Assembly: GCA_963724285.1 (NCBI GenBank)
Contig: CAVRUD010000018.1
Coordinates: forward strand, 62,001-126,000
Origin: CAVRUD01 sp963724285
Lineage (GTDB): Bacteria > Chloroflexota > Chloroflexia > Thermomicrobiales > UBA6265
Reading direction: 5' to 3'
DNA: 64,000 nucleotides
Shown: one piece after another, positions 11,773 through 21,018 of the stretch
Layout of the letters: every line of letters starts with the position of its first letter
Numbering within the stretch: the first letter of the stretch is position 1
Notes under the pieces: generated by a model
Database searches by the model: none
The model's input: the letters and a program-made list of their open reading frames with translations, nothing else
What the model was told of the DNA's origin: nothing
Program-made: the position numbers and the translations under genes

Positions 11773-11938
11773 GTCACGATCCTATCACGTCCCCCAACCC
11801 CGATGCCCTCCCGCCGCCGCCGCCCAGCACCCCGGCATCGTACTCACTGACGTCGACATCGACTTCGATCCCATCTCCAGCATGACCCGCTATCAGTTAC
11901 CGTATGACATTGAGATTTCGTTCCTGCCGACCGTGGGG

Positions 11939-12518
11939 TCATACCAATTGGCGATAAAGGGCTCCGGCCCTGAGATTCGCTGCGTGGTACTCGATCGTGA
12001 TGGAAGTCGCGACGTTCGCGGCATCTGTGCGCGAGATGTTCTTGTCGTGAAACGCGTTCGTAAGTTCGCCCATCCTTCTGATATGCATCACGATAGTGTC
12101 ATCCCCTATGCGGGCACTGAGGATAGAGATCCGGCCAATGGACGCTTCTAATGTCTTCACCCATTCCGTCTCTATTGGCGAGTTAGCGGCCAAGCCAAAC
12201 CGTTGTGCCACCTCAGGGTTGCTACGGAGCATCGAAATTCGCAGCGCGCCAAAGTGATTGTGCAGAAAGTGCTTCCTGAAAATCTGCGATTGCCTGTCGC
12301 ATCCGTTCGTCACGGCGTTCGATCGCTTCGAGCTCATTCTGCCGCTCTTGCTTGCGTTGTTCGGTGCGGTCCCTAAAAAACTCGACTCCAAACGCAGTCA
12401 CCCACCCCCCGATCAACCCGACTGAGAGCGGGATAAGCGTTCCCCAATCCACTCCCGAGCCCGAGTCGGACTGTGATGCTGCTTGAATCGCAGAGGCAAA
12501 GAAGGGGACATGAATCAC
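11939..12518 (-). pseudogene. Unknown one-helix membrane protein with coiled coil, frameshifted
   Basis: The 5' frame starts MIHVPFFASAIQAASQ and has one hydrophobic helix (TLIPLSVGLIGGWVTAFGV) followed by a charged coiled-coil segment (DRTEQRKQERQNELEAIERR). Near 12235-12260 the frame must change to continue into NPEVAQRFGLAANSP and SIGRISILSARIGDD. The whole would be about 190 residues. I do not recognise a family. It lies between hsdS and vapB in the same direction, in the lowest-GC part of the island. Membrane proteins of this kind appear as cargo in restriction islands. Confidence 0.5.
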
Positions 12519-12592
12519 TGGACTTACACACTTTAGCGACGAAATCTATCAATCGGACAGGGTTGGGGATACAGTTGGGAAGCGCAAGCGGC

Positions 12593-13912
12593 TCAATCAG
12601 GACCACCCCGCATCAATTCGTCGAGCATCGCCCGGAACAATTCGTCGAACAACTTCGACTCCTTTTCTAGCTGTTCCGATCTTCTCATCGCATGCCGACA
12701 GCATGGCAACAATCTCGGCTTGCTCATCTGGTTCCGGTAGGAGCAGCGGAAACACCTTCAACTTCGTGCTGTTGATCGATGCCAGATTCGTCGTCCGGTG
12801 CGCCACCGATAGGAAAATACGCCTTCCCATAGTGGCTCTGGATCAGGAACGTTAGGAACTCGGGAGAGACGATCTCGCGCTGCGCCATTACTGCAAATAT
12901 GTGATTCTGATGCAGACAATCCGGCACCTCATCTCGCCACAGATATCCACGCCCCAACTTGTCAAAGTCTCCGCCTTCGGTCAGTACAACGTCACCGGAT
13001 TGCAAACGATATCGGTCGACTTCGGTCTCCAACACCTCGATCTCTTTCATCTCCGCTAGGTCCAAGAAACCATCCTGCACGTTCGCGACGAGCAGATAGG
13101 GCCGCTTGACTGTCTTCCCACCGTTGAACCGGCGCCCCATAGTCGCCCCGGACTGTACATGCGCTGCCTCGTCCAACCGCAGTTCCGCCCAATCGGCCGG
13201 AACGTCCCGAACATCGTCGAACGCAGCGTCCGCCCCTCCCCCCGCGTCCCGTGCGTGAACAGGTGGTGCATCAAGGCGGCTTTGCGCTCGCGTTCAAAGG
13301 CGAGTTCTTGTCTTCTCGCGTCCATCGCCCTGCAAATACAGCTCAATACGCCGTTGATCGCCACTTGCACCGAGTACGGCGGAACCGCGATGCGCACATC
13401 GCGGAGCCGTTTAGGCTGACGCTCGCCTGAGCGACGTGCTGCTGGCGCAACCGATTGAACAAGCCCATCGTCCATTGACGGTACAGGTACCAGGCAACGT
13501 AATCCCGGACAAAGTTCACTATCCGGCACCATACGAAGATATGTCATGTGATTGGAAAGGACAACATCAGGAAGGTACAGGTCCCAAAGCGCGGTCTTCC
13601 CTACGAGCTCTTGGCTATTTGTGTTATTGAAATGACGTCGTCCGGCCGGAGCGCATAGCCAGAAACGTCTCTACCCGGCTCGATGTATTTCACCGCCGAA
13701 AGCTCAATTTGTCCGTCTGAGGAGACATTGATTGGCCTAAGCTGAGCGATCCCCCTACCCTCGTCGTTGTTGTTGCCGCACGGAAAACCGTTCCGCATTG
13801 TGAGCTGACCAGATAGTTCCAGGCCAAGGCGCACCATGGGCCATTGGAGACGATCCGTTGCGGCGTCCTCCTCTAAGTCCTCAACGAGCCCCGACGGAGC
13901 TAGCATCGTCAT
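12593..13912 (-). pseudogene. hsdS: Type I restriction enzyme specificity subunit, multiple frameshifts
   Basis: HsdS reads DNA sequence through two target-recognition domains. Here the first domain begins near 13840 (MVRLGLELSGQLTMRNGFP), its middle runs through DVSGYALRPDDVI and SNHMTYLRMVPDSE-like sequence. The central conserved spacer is RLRDVRIAVPPYSVQVAING with a helix ERERKAALMHHLFTHGTRGE near 13260. The second domain includes PYLLVANVQDGFLDL and SGDVVLTEGGDFDKLGRG. The last conserved block is LPEPDEQAEIVAMLSACDEK then a helix EKESKLFDELFRAMLDELMR ending at 12593. At least four frame changes are required. The start overlaps the hsdM stop by four bases. Confidence 0.85.
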
Positions 13913-15560
13913 ACGGCAATACCAAGCCTGCTAAGGACGCTCTCGAAGTCCGCATCCGCCCGCTCCCGCTCCTCCCGCGCCACTGCGAGATCCGCCAAGA
14001 TCTCCGCCAGCGACCGGTGCTGCACCCGATCCGCCACGTCCACGAACTGCGACGGGCTCAGGTTGTAGTCCGCCGCCCGGATCTCCTCGATCGCCACCAC
14101 CCGGCTCAGCTTCGGCCGCCCCTCCCACGCCCGGAACGCTTCGGTTGCCGCATCGATCCCCGCGTCCGTCAGTTCGTTCTTCGGCTTCCGCTTCACGAAG
14201 TGCCGCGAGAGAGTTGATCAGGATCGTCTGCCCCCGCCGCTCTGCCGGCTTGCTCCGATTGAGCAGCAGCACGATCCCCGGCGCCGTCGTGTTGTAAAAC
14301 AGGTTGTCCGGCAGCAGCACCACCCCTTCCACTAGATCGTCTTCGACAAAGGGCCCTACGAAGCTCCCGCTCCTTGTTCGACCGACTTGCTCCCCGACCC
14401 CCGCGACACCGCCCCCGTGTCCAGCACGATCGCCGCCCGCCCGTTCGCCTGCAACGACGCCAGGATGTGCTGCGCCCACCCCCAGTCCGCCGACGACCGC
14501 GGCGCCGCCCCGTACCGGAACCGCCCGAACGGTGTCTTTCTCATAGAAGGATTCCTGGATAGTTGTCCTGGTTCCACATCGGGTTCGCCACCACGTAGTC
14601 GAACCGCCGCACCGCCCCCGCCCCGGTGTTCCCGCCCGCCTCCGGGTTGAACCCCGGCCGCGTGAAGGTGTCCCCGATCGCGAACTTCGCGTCCGCGTAC
14701 CCGTGCAGGAACATGTTCATCTTCGCCATCGCGAACGTCGTCGGATTCAGCTCCTGCCCGTACAGCTTCGGCACCCGCCCGTCCCGGCACATGCTCCTGC
14801 TCGAAGATGAGCCGCGCCTTGATCGAACAATCCCGCCGACCCGCACGCCGGATCGTAGACCTCGCTCCCCGGCTGCGGATCGATCAGCCGGGCCATCAGC
14901 ACCCCGACCTGCGTACGGCGTGTAGAACTCCCCCGCGCTCTGCCCCTGCCCCTCCGCGAACTTCCTGCAGCAGGTATTCATACGCCCGCCCCAGGATGTC
15001 GGGCTCCGCTTCTCGAACCCCAACCGGTGCCGGCTAACCACCTCGATCAGCGCCGCCAGCCGCTCGTCCCCCAGCGTCCGCTCCCCGCTTTGCCGCTCGT
15101 TGTAGTCGCGCACATCCAGCACGCCCTGCAGGTCAGGGTTGAGCTTCGCTACCTCCCGCATCGCCGTCGTCACAAACTCCCCCAACGACCCATCCACCGG
15201 GGTGATTCCGCACCGCGTGCCAGTTGAACGCACCGGAATAGAAAAACCCGCGATCGACGGCCGCCCCCACCCGCAAACGCGTCCTGCGTGGTCGGCCTCG
15301 ATCACCTCCCGAGCGATCTCCTCGTCCCCGAACTCCTCGATCTGCCGCGCCAGTTCATCATCAAGCACATCCGACAGCCGCTTGAAGAAGATCAACGGCA
15401 GGATGAAATCCTTGAACTTCGGCGCATCCGTCGCCCCCCGCACCGCGCAGGCCGCATCCCACAGCCACGTCTCCAGCGCCCCAATATCCAAATGCTCATC
15501 CCGCGCCCCGACCGCCGGCAACGCCACCTGCCCGGCTCCGCTCGCCTTCCGCCGCCCCAT
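13909..15560 (-). pseudogene. hsdM: Type I restriction enzyme DNA methyltransferase subunit, frameshifted
   Basis: HsdM transfers a methyl group from S-adenosylmethionine to adenine. The start ATG 15560 has GGAGG six bases upstream. Family blocks appear in order: KFKDFILPLIFFKRLSDVLD, GVLDVRDYNERQ, FAEGQGQSAGEFYTP, then in another frame the SAM-binding motif DPACGSAGLF near 14850, ELNPTTFAMAKMNMFLHG, catalytic motif VVANPMWNQDNY near 14560, LLPDNLFYNTTAPGIVLLLN and a C-terminal helix ending RLGIAV at 13909. At least four indels disturb the frame. It is the first gene of the minus-strand island and is preceded by repeat module A. Confidence 0.88.
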
Positions 15561-15637
15561 ACTCCACCTCCATCTGTACGTACTCCTTGCATGATCGCCT
15601 TGCCGTCCTATGGCCGTCAAACCGCACTTGACGAATA

Positions 15638-15745
15638 AGAACAAATGTTCTATACTGATCCCAAGCGGCACACCCGGCGCGGGTGCGGGCCTGGGCAGCG
15701 CATCACCTCGCCCGGCTCGGACATCAGCCGTTATCCAGTCCCCAC
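15638..15745. repeat. Flanking repeat module A, right copy, with GAAC-N4-GTTC palindrome
   Basis: The second copy of the module found at 7624-7735, same orientation, starting AGAACAAATGTTCT (15638-15651) and continuing with AGCGGCACACCCGGCGCG. It lies 78 bases upstream of the hsdM start, so the palindrome could be an operator for the hsd operon. The two palindromes differ only in that the four central bases are complementary (ATTT against AAAT). The rest of 15561-16056 holds a GC-rich inverted repeat around 15910-15950 (CCCCTCTCCTCCACGGAGG) and no gene. Confidence 0.7.
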
Positions 15746-15967
15746 AAGTTCGCTCCCGGAGGGCCCTCCTCGCAGGTCGCAGCGCGCCCAGGCCACTCCC
15801 GCTCCGCTCTCCACCCCAACAGGTGGTTGGCGTCGCAGCGAAAACGCGTTGGTAAACGCACCACACTAGGCCATCGACTGCCCAAACCCGGACACGGCGC
15901 CCCGCAACGGCCCCTCTCCTCCACGGAGGAGAGGGGGTAGGGGGTGAGGCCTTCTCCTCTCCCCCTT

Positions 15968-16019
15968 GCCATTTCCTCCGTCCCCGCCGAAACTGCCCCC
16001 TTACCACCAGACCAGCTTC
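15968..16019. repeat. Flanking repeat module B, right copy
   Basis: Right copy of the block at 7470-7520, same orientation, ending just before the ilvD ribosome site. It therefore supplies part of the ilvD leader sequence. Confidence 0.7.
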
Positions 16020-16056
16020 ACGCCCCCACCGGGCACCCGGGGACCGGAGACAGACC

Positions 16057-17841
16057 ATGAGCGACAACGGCAGCAACGGCCACAAGGGCAACGGCACGTT
16101 CGACATGCGCCACATGTCCCGCCACCTCCTCGACGGCGTCGAGCGGGCCGGGGCGCGGGCCATGCTCAAGGGCATCGGCCTGACCGACGAAGACATCAAG
16201 AAGCCCATGGTCCTGATCGCCAACACCTGGATCGAGACCATGCCCTGCAACCTCGGCCTCCGCACCCTCGCCCACGCGGTGAAGGAAGGCGTCAAGGCCG
16301 CCGGCGGCACCCCCATGGAGATGAACACCGTCGCCATCTCCGACGGCGTCACCATGGGCACCGAAGGCATGAAGACCTCCCTCATCTCCCGCGAGTTGAT
16401 CGCCGACTCGGTCGAGCTCGTCGGCCGCGGTCACATGTTCGACGCCGTCATCGGCCTGGGCGCCTGCGACAAAACCCTTCCGGGGCTCTCGATGGGCCTC
16501 GCCAGATTGAACGTCCCCGGCTTCCTCATCTACGGCGGCACCATCCTCCCCGGCGAGGTCCACGGCAAGGAAGCCACCGTCCGCCACGTCTACGAAGCCA
16601 TCGGCGCCTACAAGGCGGGCAAGATCGACGACGCCGAACTCCTCCTCGTCGAGGACCACGCCTGCCCCTCCCACGGCGCCTGCGGCGGCCAGTACACCGC
16701 CAACACCATGGCGATGGCAATGGAGTTCCTCGGCCTCTCCCCCCTCGGCACCGCCTCCCCGCCCGCCGTCTCCGAGGAGCAGCTCGCCCAGGGCCTCGCC
16801 ACCCGGGGAGACATCGTCAACCCGCGCAAGATGGAGATCGGGCGCAAGGCCGGCGCCCTGATCATGCAGCTCCTGGCGAGCGGCGTCCGCCCGCGCGACA
16901 TCCTCACACGGGAGGCCTTCGAGAACGCCATCGCCGGTGTCGCCGCCTCGGGCGGCTCGACCAACGCCGTGCTGCACCTCCTCGCCCTCGCCCGCGAGGT
17001 CGGGGTGCCACTCGACATCGCCGACTTCGACACGATCTCGGCCCGCACCCCCCTCATCTGCGACCTCTCCCCCGGCGGCCGCTACGCCGCCGCCGACCTC
17101 GACAAGGCCGGTGGCACCACCGTCGTGGCCCAGCGCCTGATCGAGGGCGGCTGGCTCCGCGGCGACCTCCCGACCGCCTCCGGCATGACCTTCGCCCAGG
17201 AGGCCGCTACCGCGGTGGAGACTCCCGGCCAGGACGTCATCCGCGCCGTCGACAACCCGATCAAGGAGAGCGGCGGCCTCGTCATCCTCAAGGGCAACAT
17301 CGCCCCAGACGGAGCGGTGGTTAAACTCTTCGGCTACGAGCGCGATACCCACACCGGCCCCGCCCGCGTCTACGACTCCGAGCCGGCCGCCCTCGACGCC
17401 GTCTACAGCCGCCAGATCAACCCCGGCGACGTGGTCGTCATCCGCTACGAAGGTCCGCGCGGTGGCCCCGGCATGCAGGAGATGCTCGCCATCACCGCCG
17501 GGATCGTCGGCCAGGGCCTGGGCGACAGCGTCGCCCTGATCACCGACGGCCGCTTCTCCGGCGCCACCAAGGGTTTAATGGTCGGCCACGTCGCCCCGGA
17601 GGCGATGGTCGGCGGCCCGATCGCCGCCATCCGCGAGGGCGACACCATCAAGATCGACACGACCAACCGCCGCCTCGACGTCGACCTGCCCGACGCGGAG
17701 ATCCGCGCCCGCCTGGCGGAATGGACCCAGCCCGCCCCGCGCTACACGACGGGCGTGCTGGCGAAGTACGCGGCGCTTGTGACGCAGGCGTCGGAAGGGG
17801 CGACGACGCACCCGCCGGCGGCGCTGCTGGGCATCAAATAA
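16057..17841 (+). CDS. ilvD: Dihydroxy-acid dehydratase
   Basis: A full-length 594-residue IlvD. The enzyme removes water from 2,3-dihydroxy-isovalerate and 2,3-dihydroxy-3-methylvalerate to give the keto acids for valine and isoleucine, and their leucine and CoA branches. Three cysteines in family positions can hold the iron-sulfur cluster: Cys64 (MPCNLGL), Cys137 (GLGACDKTLPGLSMG) and Cys209 (SHGACGGQYTANTM). The active-site end DGRFSGATKGLMVGHVAPEA is intact. The protein is cytoplasmic. The start at 16057 has GGAG nine or so bases upstream. No other branched-chain genes are adjacent and no leader peptide or T-box was evident. Reading frame is clean, unlike the neighbouring island. Confidence 0.97.
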   Translation: MSDNGSNGHKGNGTFDMRHMSRHLLDGVERAGARAMLKGIGLTDEDIKKPMVLIANTWIETMPCNLGLRTLAHAVKEGVKAAGGTPMEMNTVAISDGVTMGTEGMKTSLISRELIADSVELVGRGHMFDAVIGLGACDKTLPGLSMGLARLNVPGFLIYGGTILPGEVHGKEATVRHVYEAIGAYKAGKIDDAELLLVEDHACPSHGACGGQYTANTMAMAMEFLGLSPLGTASPPAVSEEQLAQGLATRGDIVNPRKMEIGRKAGALIMQLLASGVRPRDILTREAFENAIAGVAASGGSTNAVLHLLALAREVGVPLDIADFDTISARTPLICDLSPGGRYAAADLDKAGGTTVVAQRLIEGGWLRGDLPTASGMTFAQEAATAVETPGQDVIRAVDNPIKESGGLVILKGNIAPDGAVVKLFGYERDTHTGPARVYDSEPAALDAVYSRQINPGDVVVIRYEGPRGGPGMQEMLAITAGIVGQGLGDSVALITDGRFSGATKGLMVGHVAPEAMVGGPIAAIREGDTIKIDTTNRRLDVDLPDAEIRARLAEWTQPAPRYTTGVLAKYAALVTQASEGATTHPPAALLGIK

Positions 17842-17845
17842 CGGA

Positions 17846-17958
17846 CCTCACCCCCTACCCCCTCTCCTCTGCGGAAGAGAGGGGCATCCGGCTACGCCAC
17901 GTTCTCCCCCTTCCCCCCGCTGCGGCAGGGGGAAGGGGGCCGGGGGGGTTAGGGGGCT
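17846..17958. repeat. GC-rich palindromic repeat (AGCCCCCTAACCCCC family), between ilvD and an FMN protein
   Basis: The segment contains CTCACCCCCTACCCCCTC followed by CTCTGCGGAAGAG, then CCGCTGCGGCAGGGGGAAGG and GGTTAGGGGGCT. The last part is shared with elements at 20601-20817, 33600-33651, 40227-40279 and 52600-52655. It probably forms strong hairpins between convergent genes and could end transcription both ways. It also supplies the stop codon of the minus-strand gene ending at 17949. Confidence 0.8.
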
Positions 17959-18489
17959 TTGCTCCGACCGCCAAAGTCCCACCGCGTCGCATCGTTGGGG
18001 AAGCGGGTCCAGCCGCGTGCGGAGCGCGGCCGCAACCTGAAGATGCCCCGGGTCGCGGGTTGAGGCAATGCGCCCCCATATTTCCGTTCCCACGTCTCGA
18101 CGATCCGAGTGGCCAGACCGGCGTCCGTGACGGTCTCGACATCCTCAGGCGTCGCCGTCGAGAACGACGACATCGCTGCCACTCTCCAGGTGCACCGCAA
18201 GGGCAGGATTTGCGGCCATGTTGCGCGCCCACCTGGCCGTCGGGATGCCGTCGAAGTAGAACGCCCCATCCACCCAGACACCCCAGACGGGCGCCACGTG
18301 CGGCCGTCCATTCGGCCCGGTCGTCGCCAGCCAGTAGGTCTGGGCCCGCTCCAGCCGTTCAACAACCGCCGACCAGGGGACCAGGGGATCGTCTTCGGCA
18401 GCTTGCAGATAGCCTCCCGGCATCCGCAACCGGCTTGCCCGTGGCTCACCCCGGATCTCCTCACCCATCAGGAAGCCCACTTTCTTCAT
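17949..18489 (-). CDS. FMN-binding PNPOx-like protein, one frameshift
   Basis: The N-terminal part reads PWSAVVERLERAQTYWLATT, then GPNGRPHVAPVWGVWVDGAF, FDGIPTARWARNMAANPALA and VHLESGSDVVVLDGDA, a classic FMN-dependent pyridoxamine-phosphate-oxidase-like split barrel. A frame change near 18150-18165 is required to continue into EDVETVTDAGLATRIVETWE and RTRFPNDATRWDF-like sequence, the usual end of this family. About 180 residues in total. The TAA stop at 17949 lies inside a repeat element. Start is taken as ATG 18489; ATG 18468 is also possible. Single indel, so possibly an intact gene with a sequence error. Confidence 0.75.
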
Positions 18490-18614
18490 CAAACGCCTCA
18501 TTGGGACCGGAAAAGGCAGCAGACAGAGACGCAGACCCACTGGTCGCGTCGTCCATATGACGACTTGTGCCCCATGTCGTGTGGTGTCGATACCCAGGCG
18601 ACGTCCGAGGCGAC

Positions 18615-18998
18615 CTAGTTCTTCCCCGCCGCGATCAGCACCAACCCGGCGCAGATGAGCAAACCCACCATGACCAGCACGGTAATCCCGGCCGGAAGCC
18701 ACGCCCCGTCCCGGGTGGAATCCGGCAGCGCCTCCGCGTCCCAGTCCTCTTCGTCCGTCGAACGTTGAGGCGAAACCTCCGGCACAGCAACCGGAGCACC
18801 CGCCTCCGCTTCGACCCGCGGATCGGCCCCATCGGCCGGCTCTGACGCCACAACGTTCAGGGGAGCAGCCTCACCCACCTCCTCCGGAGGCGGCGCAAGA
18901 TGCCGCTCCGCCGCGGCGGACGTCGCAGCGATACCCGGCGCAACCGGGCGCGATTGCTTGGCGCGCCGCACCCGGCGGCGAGGCGGTTCGTTACCCAT
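18615..18998 (-). CDS. Small membrane protein with C-terminal anchor, unknown
   Basis: About 127 residues. The N-terminal two thirds are Pro/Ala/Glu-rich and disordered in look, with an Arg-rich start (RRRVRRAKQSR). One membrane helix near the C terminus, AGITVLVMVGLLICAGLVLI, ends in AAGKN, so it is a tail-anchored protein with the bulk in the cytoplasm. I do not recognise a family. ATG 18998 is preferred to the GTG six bases upstream; neither has a clear ribosome site. It shares its strand with the gene at 17949-18489. Confidence 0.5.
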   Translation of the reverse strand: MGNEPPRRRVRRAKQSRPVAPGIAATSAAAERHLAPPPEEVGEAAPLNVVASEPADGADPRVEAEAGAPVAVPEVSPQRSTDEEDWDAEALPDSTRDGAWLPAGITVLVMVGLLICAGLVLIAAGKN

Positions 18999-19029
18999 GC
19001 CCACAAGCGTACCAAAGTGGGTGGCAATC

Positions 19030-19102
19030 AGCCGTCAGCTACCGAGCGTCATCGGTCCGCGGTCAGCCGTTGCCCACAACATTGTGCTGACGACTGACGG
19101 CT
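19030..19102. repeat. Inverted repeat at the end of the HD-domain gene
   Basis: AGCCGTCAG (19030-19038) pairs with CTGACGGCT (19094-19102), with further partly matching bases between. It overlaps the TAG stop of the minus-strand HD gene and probably works as a terminator or is a small dispersed repeat. Confidence 0.5.
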
Positions 19103-20582
19103 AAACCACTCCCCCCAGCAACGGCAGCACGAGATCCTCCCAATTCGCCTGCACGACGGTCCGATACGGCTCGACCGTCACAATCCGGATCAGCCGCCGG
19201 TGCTCCTCGTACCGCTTGAAGTCCTCGTCGCCCAGCCCGACCACCTCCCGCCACGGCATCAATTCCCCAAACCCGACCGGCGGTTGCTCGAACCTGATCC
19301 AGACCTCCGTCCGCCACTTCTCCGGCTTGGGGATGTCGATCAGGACGGCCTCCGGCGGCACCGGCGCTCCCACGTGGGTCTCCAGCCGGGACGCCAGTCG
19401 GATCTCTACCTCCCGGCGCGCCCCTGGATCGAAGTAGAGGTTTCCTAATCGCCCGTAAAGCTCCACCGCCCGGGCGCTGAACTCGACCGCCCGCTTATGG
19501 ATTCGCCGGTCCTTCAGCGCCTCCGTCAGCCGCCGCGTCTCGGCCGGCATCTCCGCTCCGGAGAAGAGCGCCAACAACGACGCGTCGTCGTGCCCGGTCA
19601 GCTCCTCGGGCGTCACGGCCCCCGCCAGGACCGCCTCCTGCGTCGCCCTGAGGAGCATCGCCATGCAGGCGCGGTTGGTGTGATGCCAGTAGACGTTGTC
19701 GAACATCTCTTGCCGCGCGTTGATCAGCGAGTGCAGCGGGCTGACCCCCTTGCTGCCGACGACGATACGGAACGAGGGGGACAGAGCTACGCGTTGAGGG
19801 AGACAAGGCTATCGCCTTGAGGGGGGAGAGGGGGAGGGGACAGGGCGTTCTCCTTCTCTCCCCCTCTCCCCCTCAGCCCGCAGGGCTGTCCCCCTCAAAG
19901 CGTCAGCTTTGTCCCCCCCGTAGATCTCCAGCGCATCGATCAGCCGCGCCGTATCGACTCCTCCGTAGGGCACGCTGCAGGCGCGGGCATCGCGGGGCAG
20001 GTAGTCGAGTTTGTCCATATCCAGCGGGCCGGAGAGGAGGCCGCGTAGCGTCCGGTCGGCCGGCGGCAGATCCCGGCCTTTCGGGTCGATCATGGCCGCG
20101 ACCCGTTCGGGATCGACCTGCCACGCCTCCCGCAGGATCGGCGCGATCTCGCCGTCCGGATCGGCAATGAGGCGCCGCCCGACCGTCTCGTGCGGCAAGA
20201 TCGGCGACCCCAGCTCCTCGATCGCGTGGGAGAACGGGTAGTGCCCAATGTCGTGCAGCAGCGCCGCGGCGCAGACGGTCCGGGCATCCTCATCGGTGAT
20301 CCAGGCCCCGGACTCCCGCGAGCGGAGATGGGCGACCGCCTCCCGCGTGACGTGCAGCACCCCGAGCGAATGCTCGTAGCGGGTGTGCTTGGCGCCCGGC
20401 CACACCCGGGAGACGAATCCCAACTGCTGCACCCTGTCCATCCGCAGGAAGGCTCGGGTCGCCATCAGGGCCGTCTCCGGCTCCCCCAGCGGAATCCGGT
20501 CATACAGCCCATCCCGCACCGTCGTCGTCACCGGAAACGCCGTCCCCGGCGTCAACCAGGGCACCCGTGGCTGCGTCGGCAT
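19101..20582 (-). pseudogene. HD-domain phosphohydrolase interrupted by an in-frame palindromic insertion
   Basis: The N-terminal half has the HD signature: QLGFVSRVWPGAKHTRYEHS, CAAALLHDIGHYPFSHAIEE and PLDMDKLDYLPRDA, matching dGTPase-like HD proteins (COG1078 type) that hydrolyse nucleotides. After LIDALEIYGG comes about 144 bases of palindromic GC-rich sequence (19776-19919), and then the protein resumes in the same frame with FRIVVGSKGVSPLHSLINAR and continues to the C terminus at 19101. Inside the inserted part is one TAG (19809-19811). Thus the insert kept frame but adds 48 codons including a stop. Without it the protein would be about 445 residues. Whether readthrough occurs is unknown. 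Confidence 0.85.
19776..19919. repeat. Palindromic insertion element inside the HD gene
   Basis: The two ends are imperfect reverse complements over about 60 bases: GGGGGACAGAGCT at the left and AGCTTTGTCCCCCC at the right. Each arm holds two small hairpins separated by a GAGGGGGAC-like linker; on the right arm these are AAAGCTGACGCTTT and AGCCCTGCGGGCT (minus-strand reading). The layout matches other nested-hairpin elements at 22554, 28184 and 31143. Boundaries are set by where recognisable HD protein sequence stops and restarts. Confidence 0.75.
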
Positions 20583-20600
20583 GAGGAAGCTCCTCAGAAG

Positions 20601-20817
20601 AGCCCCCTAACCCCCAAACCCTTCCCACGCTGCGGCAGGGGGAAGGGGAGCGCTCTCGCGGGCAGCGGCGCGGGCATCGTCCCCTCTCCCGCGCCCGGGA
20701 GATGGGTGGCGCGCAGCGCCGGGGTGAGGGCTGTCGCTGGTCACGGGGTGAGCCTTGGAAAGGACTCCCCCTTCGCCCTGCCGCAGCGGGGGGAAGGGGG
20801 TTGGGGGTTAGGGGGCT
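20601..20817. repeat. Complete inverted-repeat element, AGCCCCCTAACCCCC family
   Basis: Long terminal inverted repeats of about 50 bases: the left end starts AGCCCCCTAACCCCCAAACC and the right end is GGTTGGGGGTTAGGGGGCT. Each arm contains GCTGCGGCAGGG. The 100-odd bases between are GC-rich with no reading frame of interest. It fills most of the 20583-21018 spacer between the divergent HD and hemY genes and is the only copy in the window with both ends clearly present. Confidence 0.8.
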
Positions 20818-21018
20818 GTCTCTCCGTCTCCCCACCTCTCCCTCAAAGCATACCTCCATCACAAAACAGTCATCACCACATCGCGCCGATTGCGGTACTC
20901 GTGTTAAGGTGCCTGCCGCACGAACCGCGGTGCCGCCGTTCGCGGCCGGCGACCAACACCGAACGACGCGACGAGGACGACTCACCATGCCCTTTGCGAC
21001 CTCAGGCGACCGCTCGTC

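Noticed and set aside
15930..16056. Possible T-box or leader-peptide attenuator before ilvD
   Set aside because: No specifier loop, no run of branched-chain codons and no terminator/antiterminator pair could be found; the leader is mostly repeat module B.
16018..17352. 444-codon minus-strand open frame opposite ilvD
   Set aside because: It is the antisense shadow of a highly conserved intact gene.
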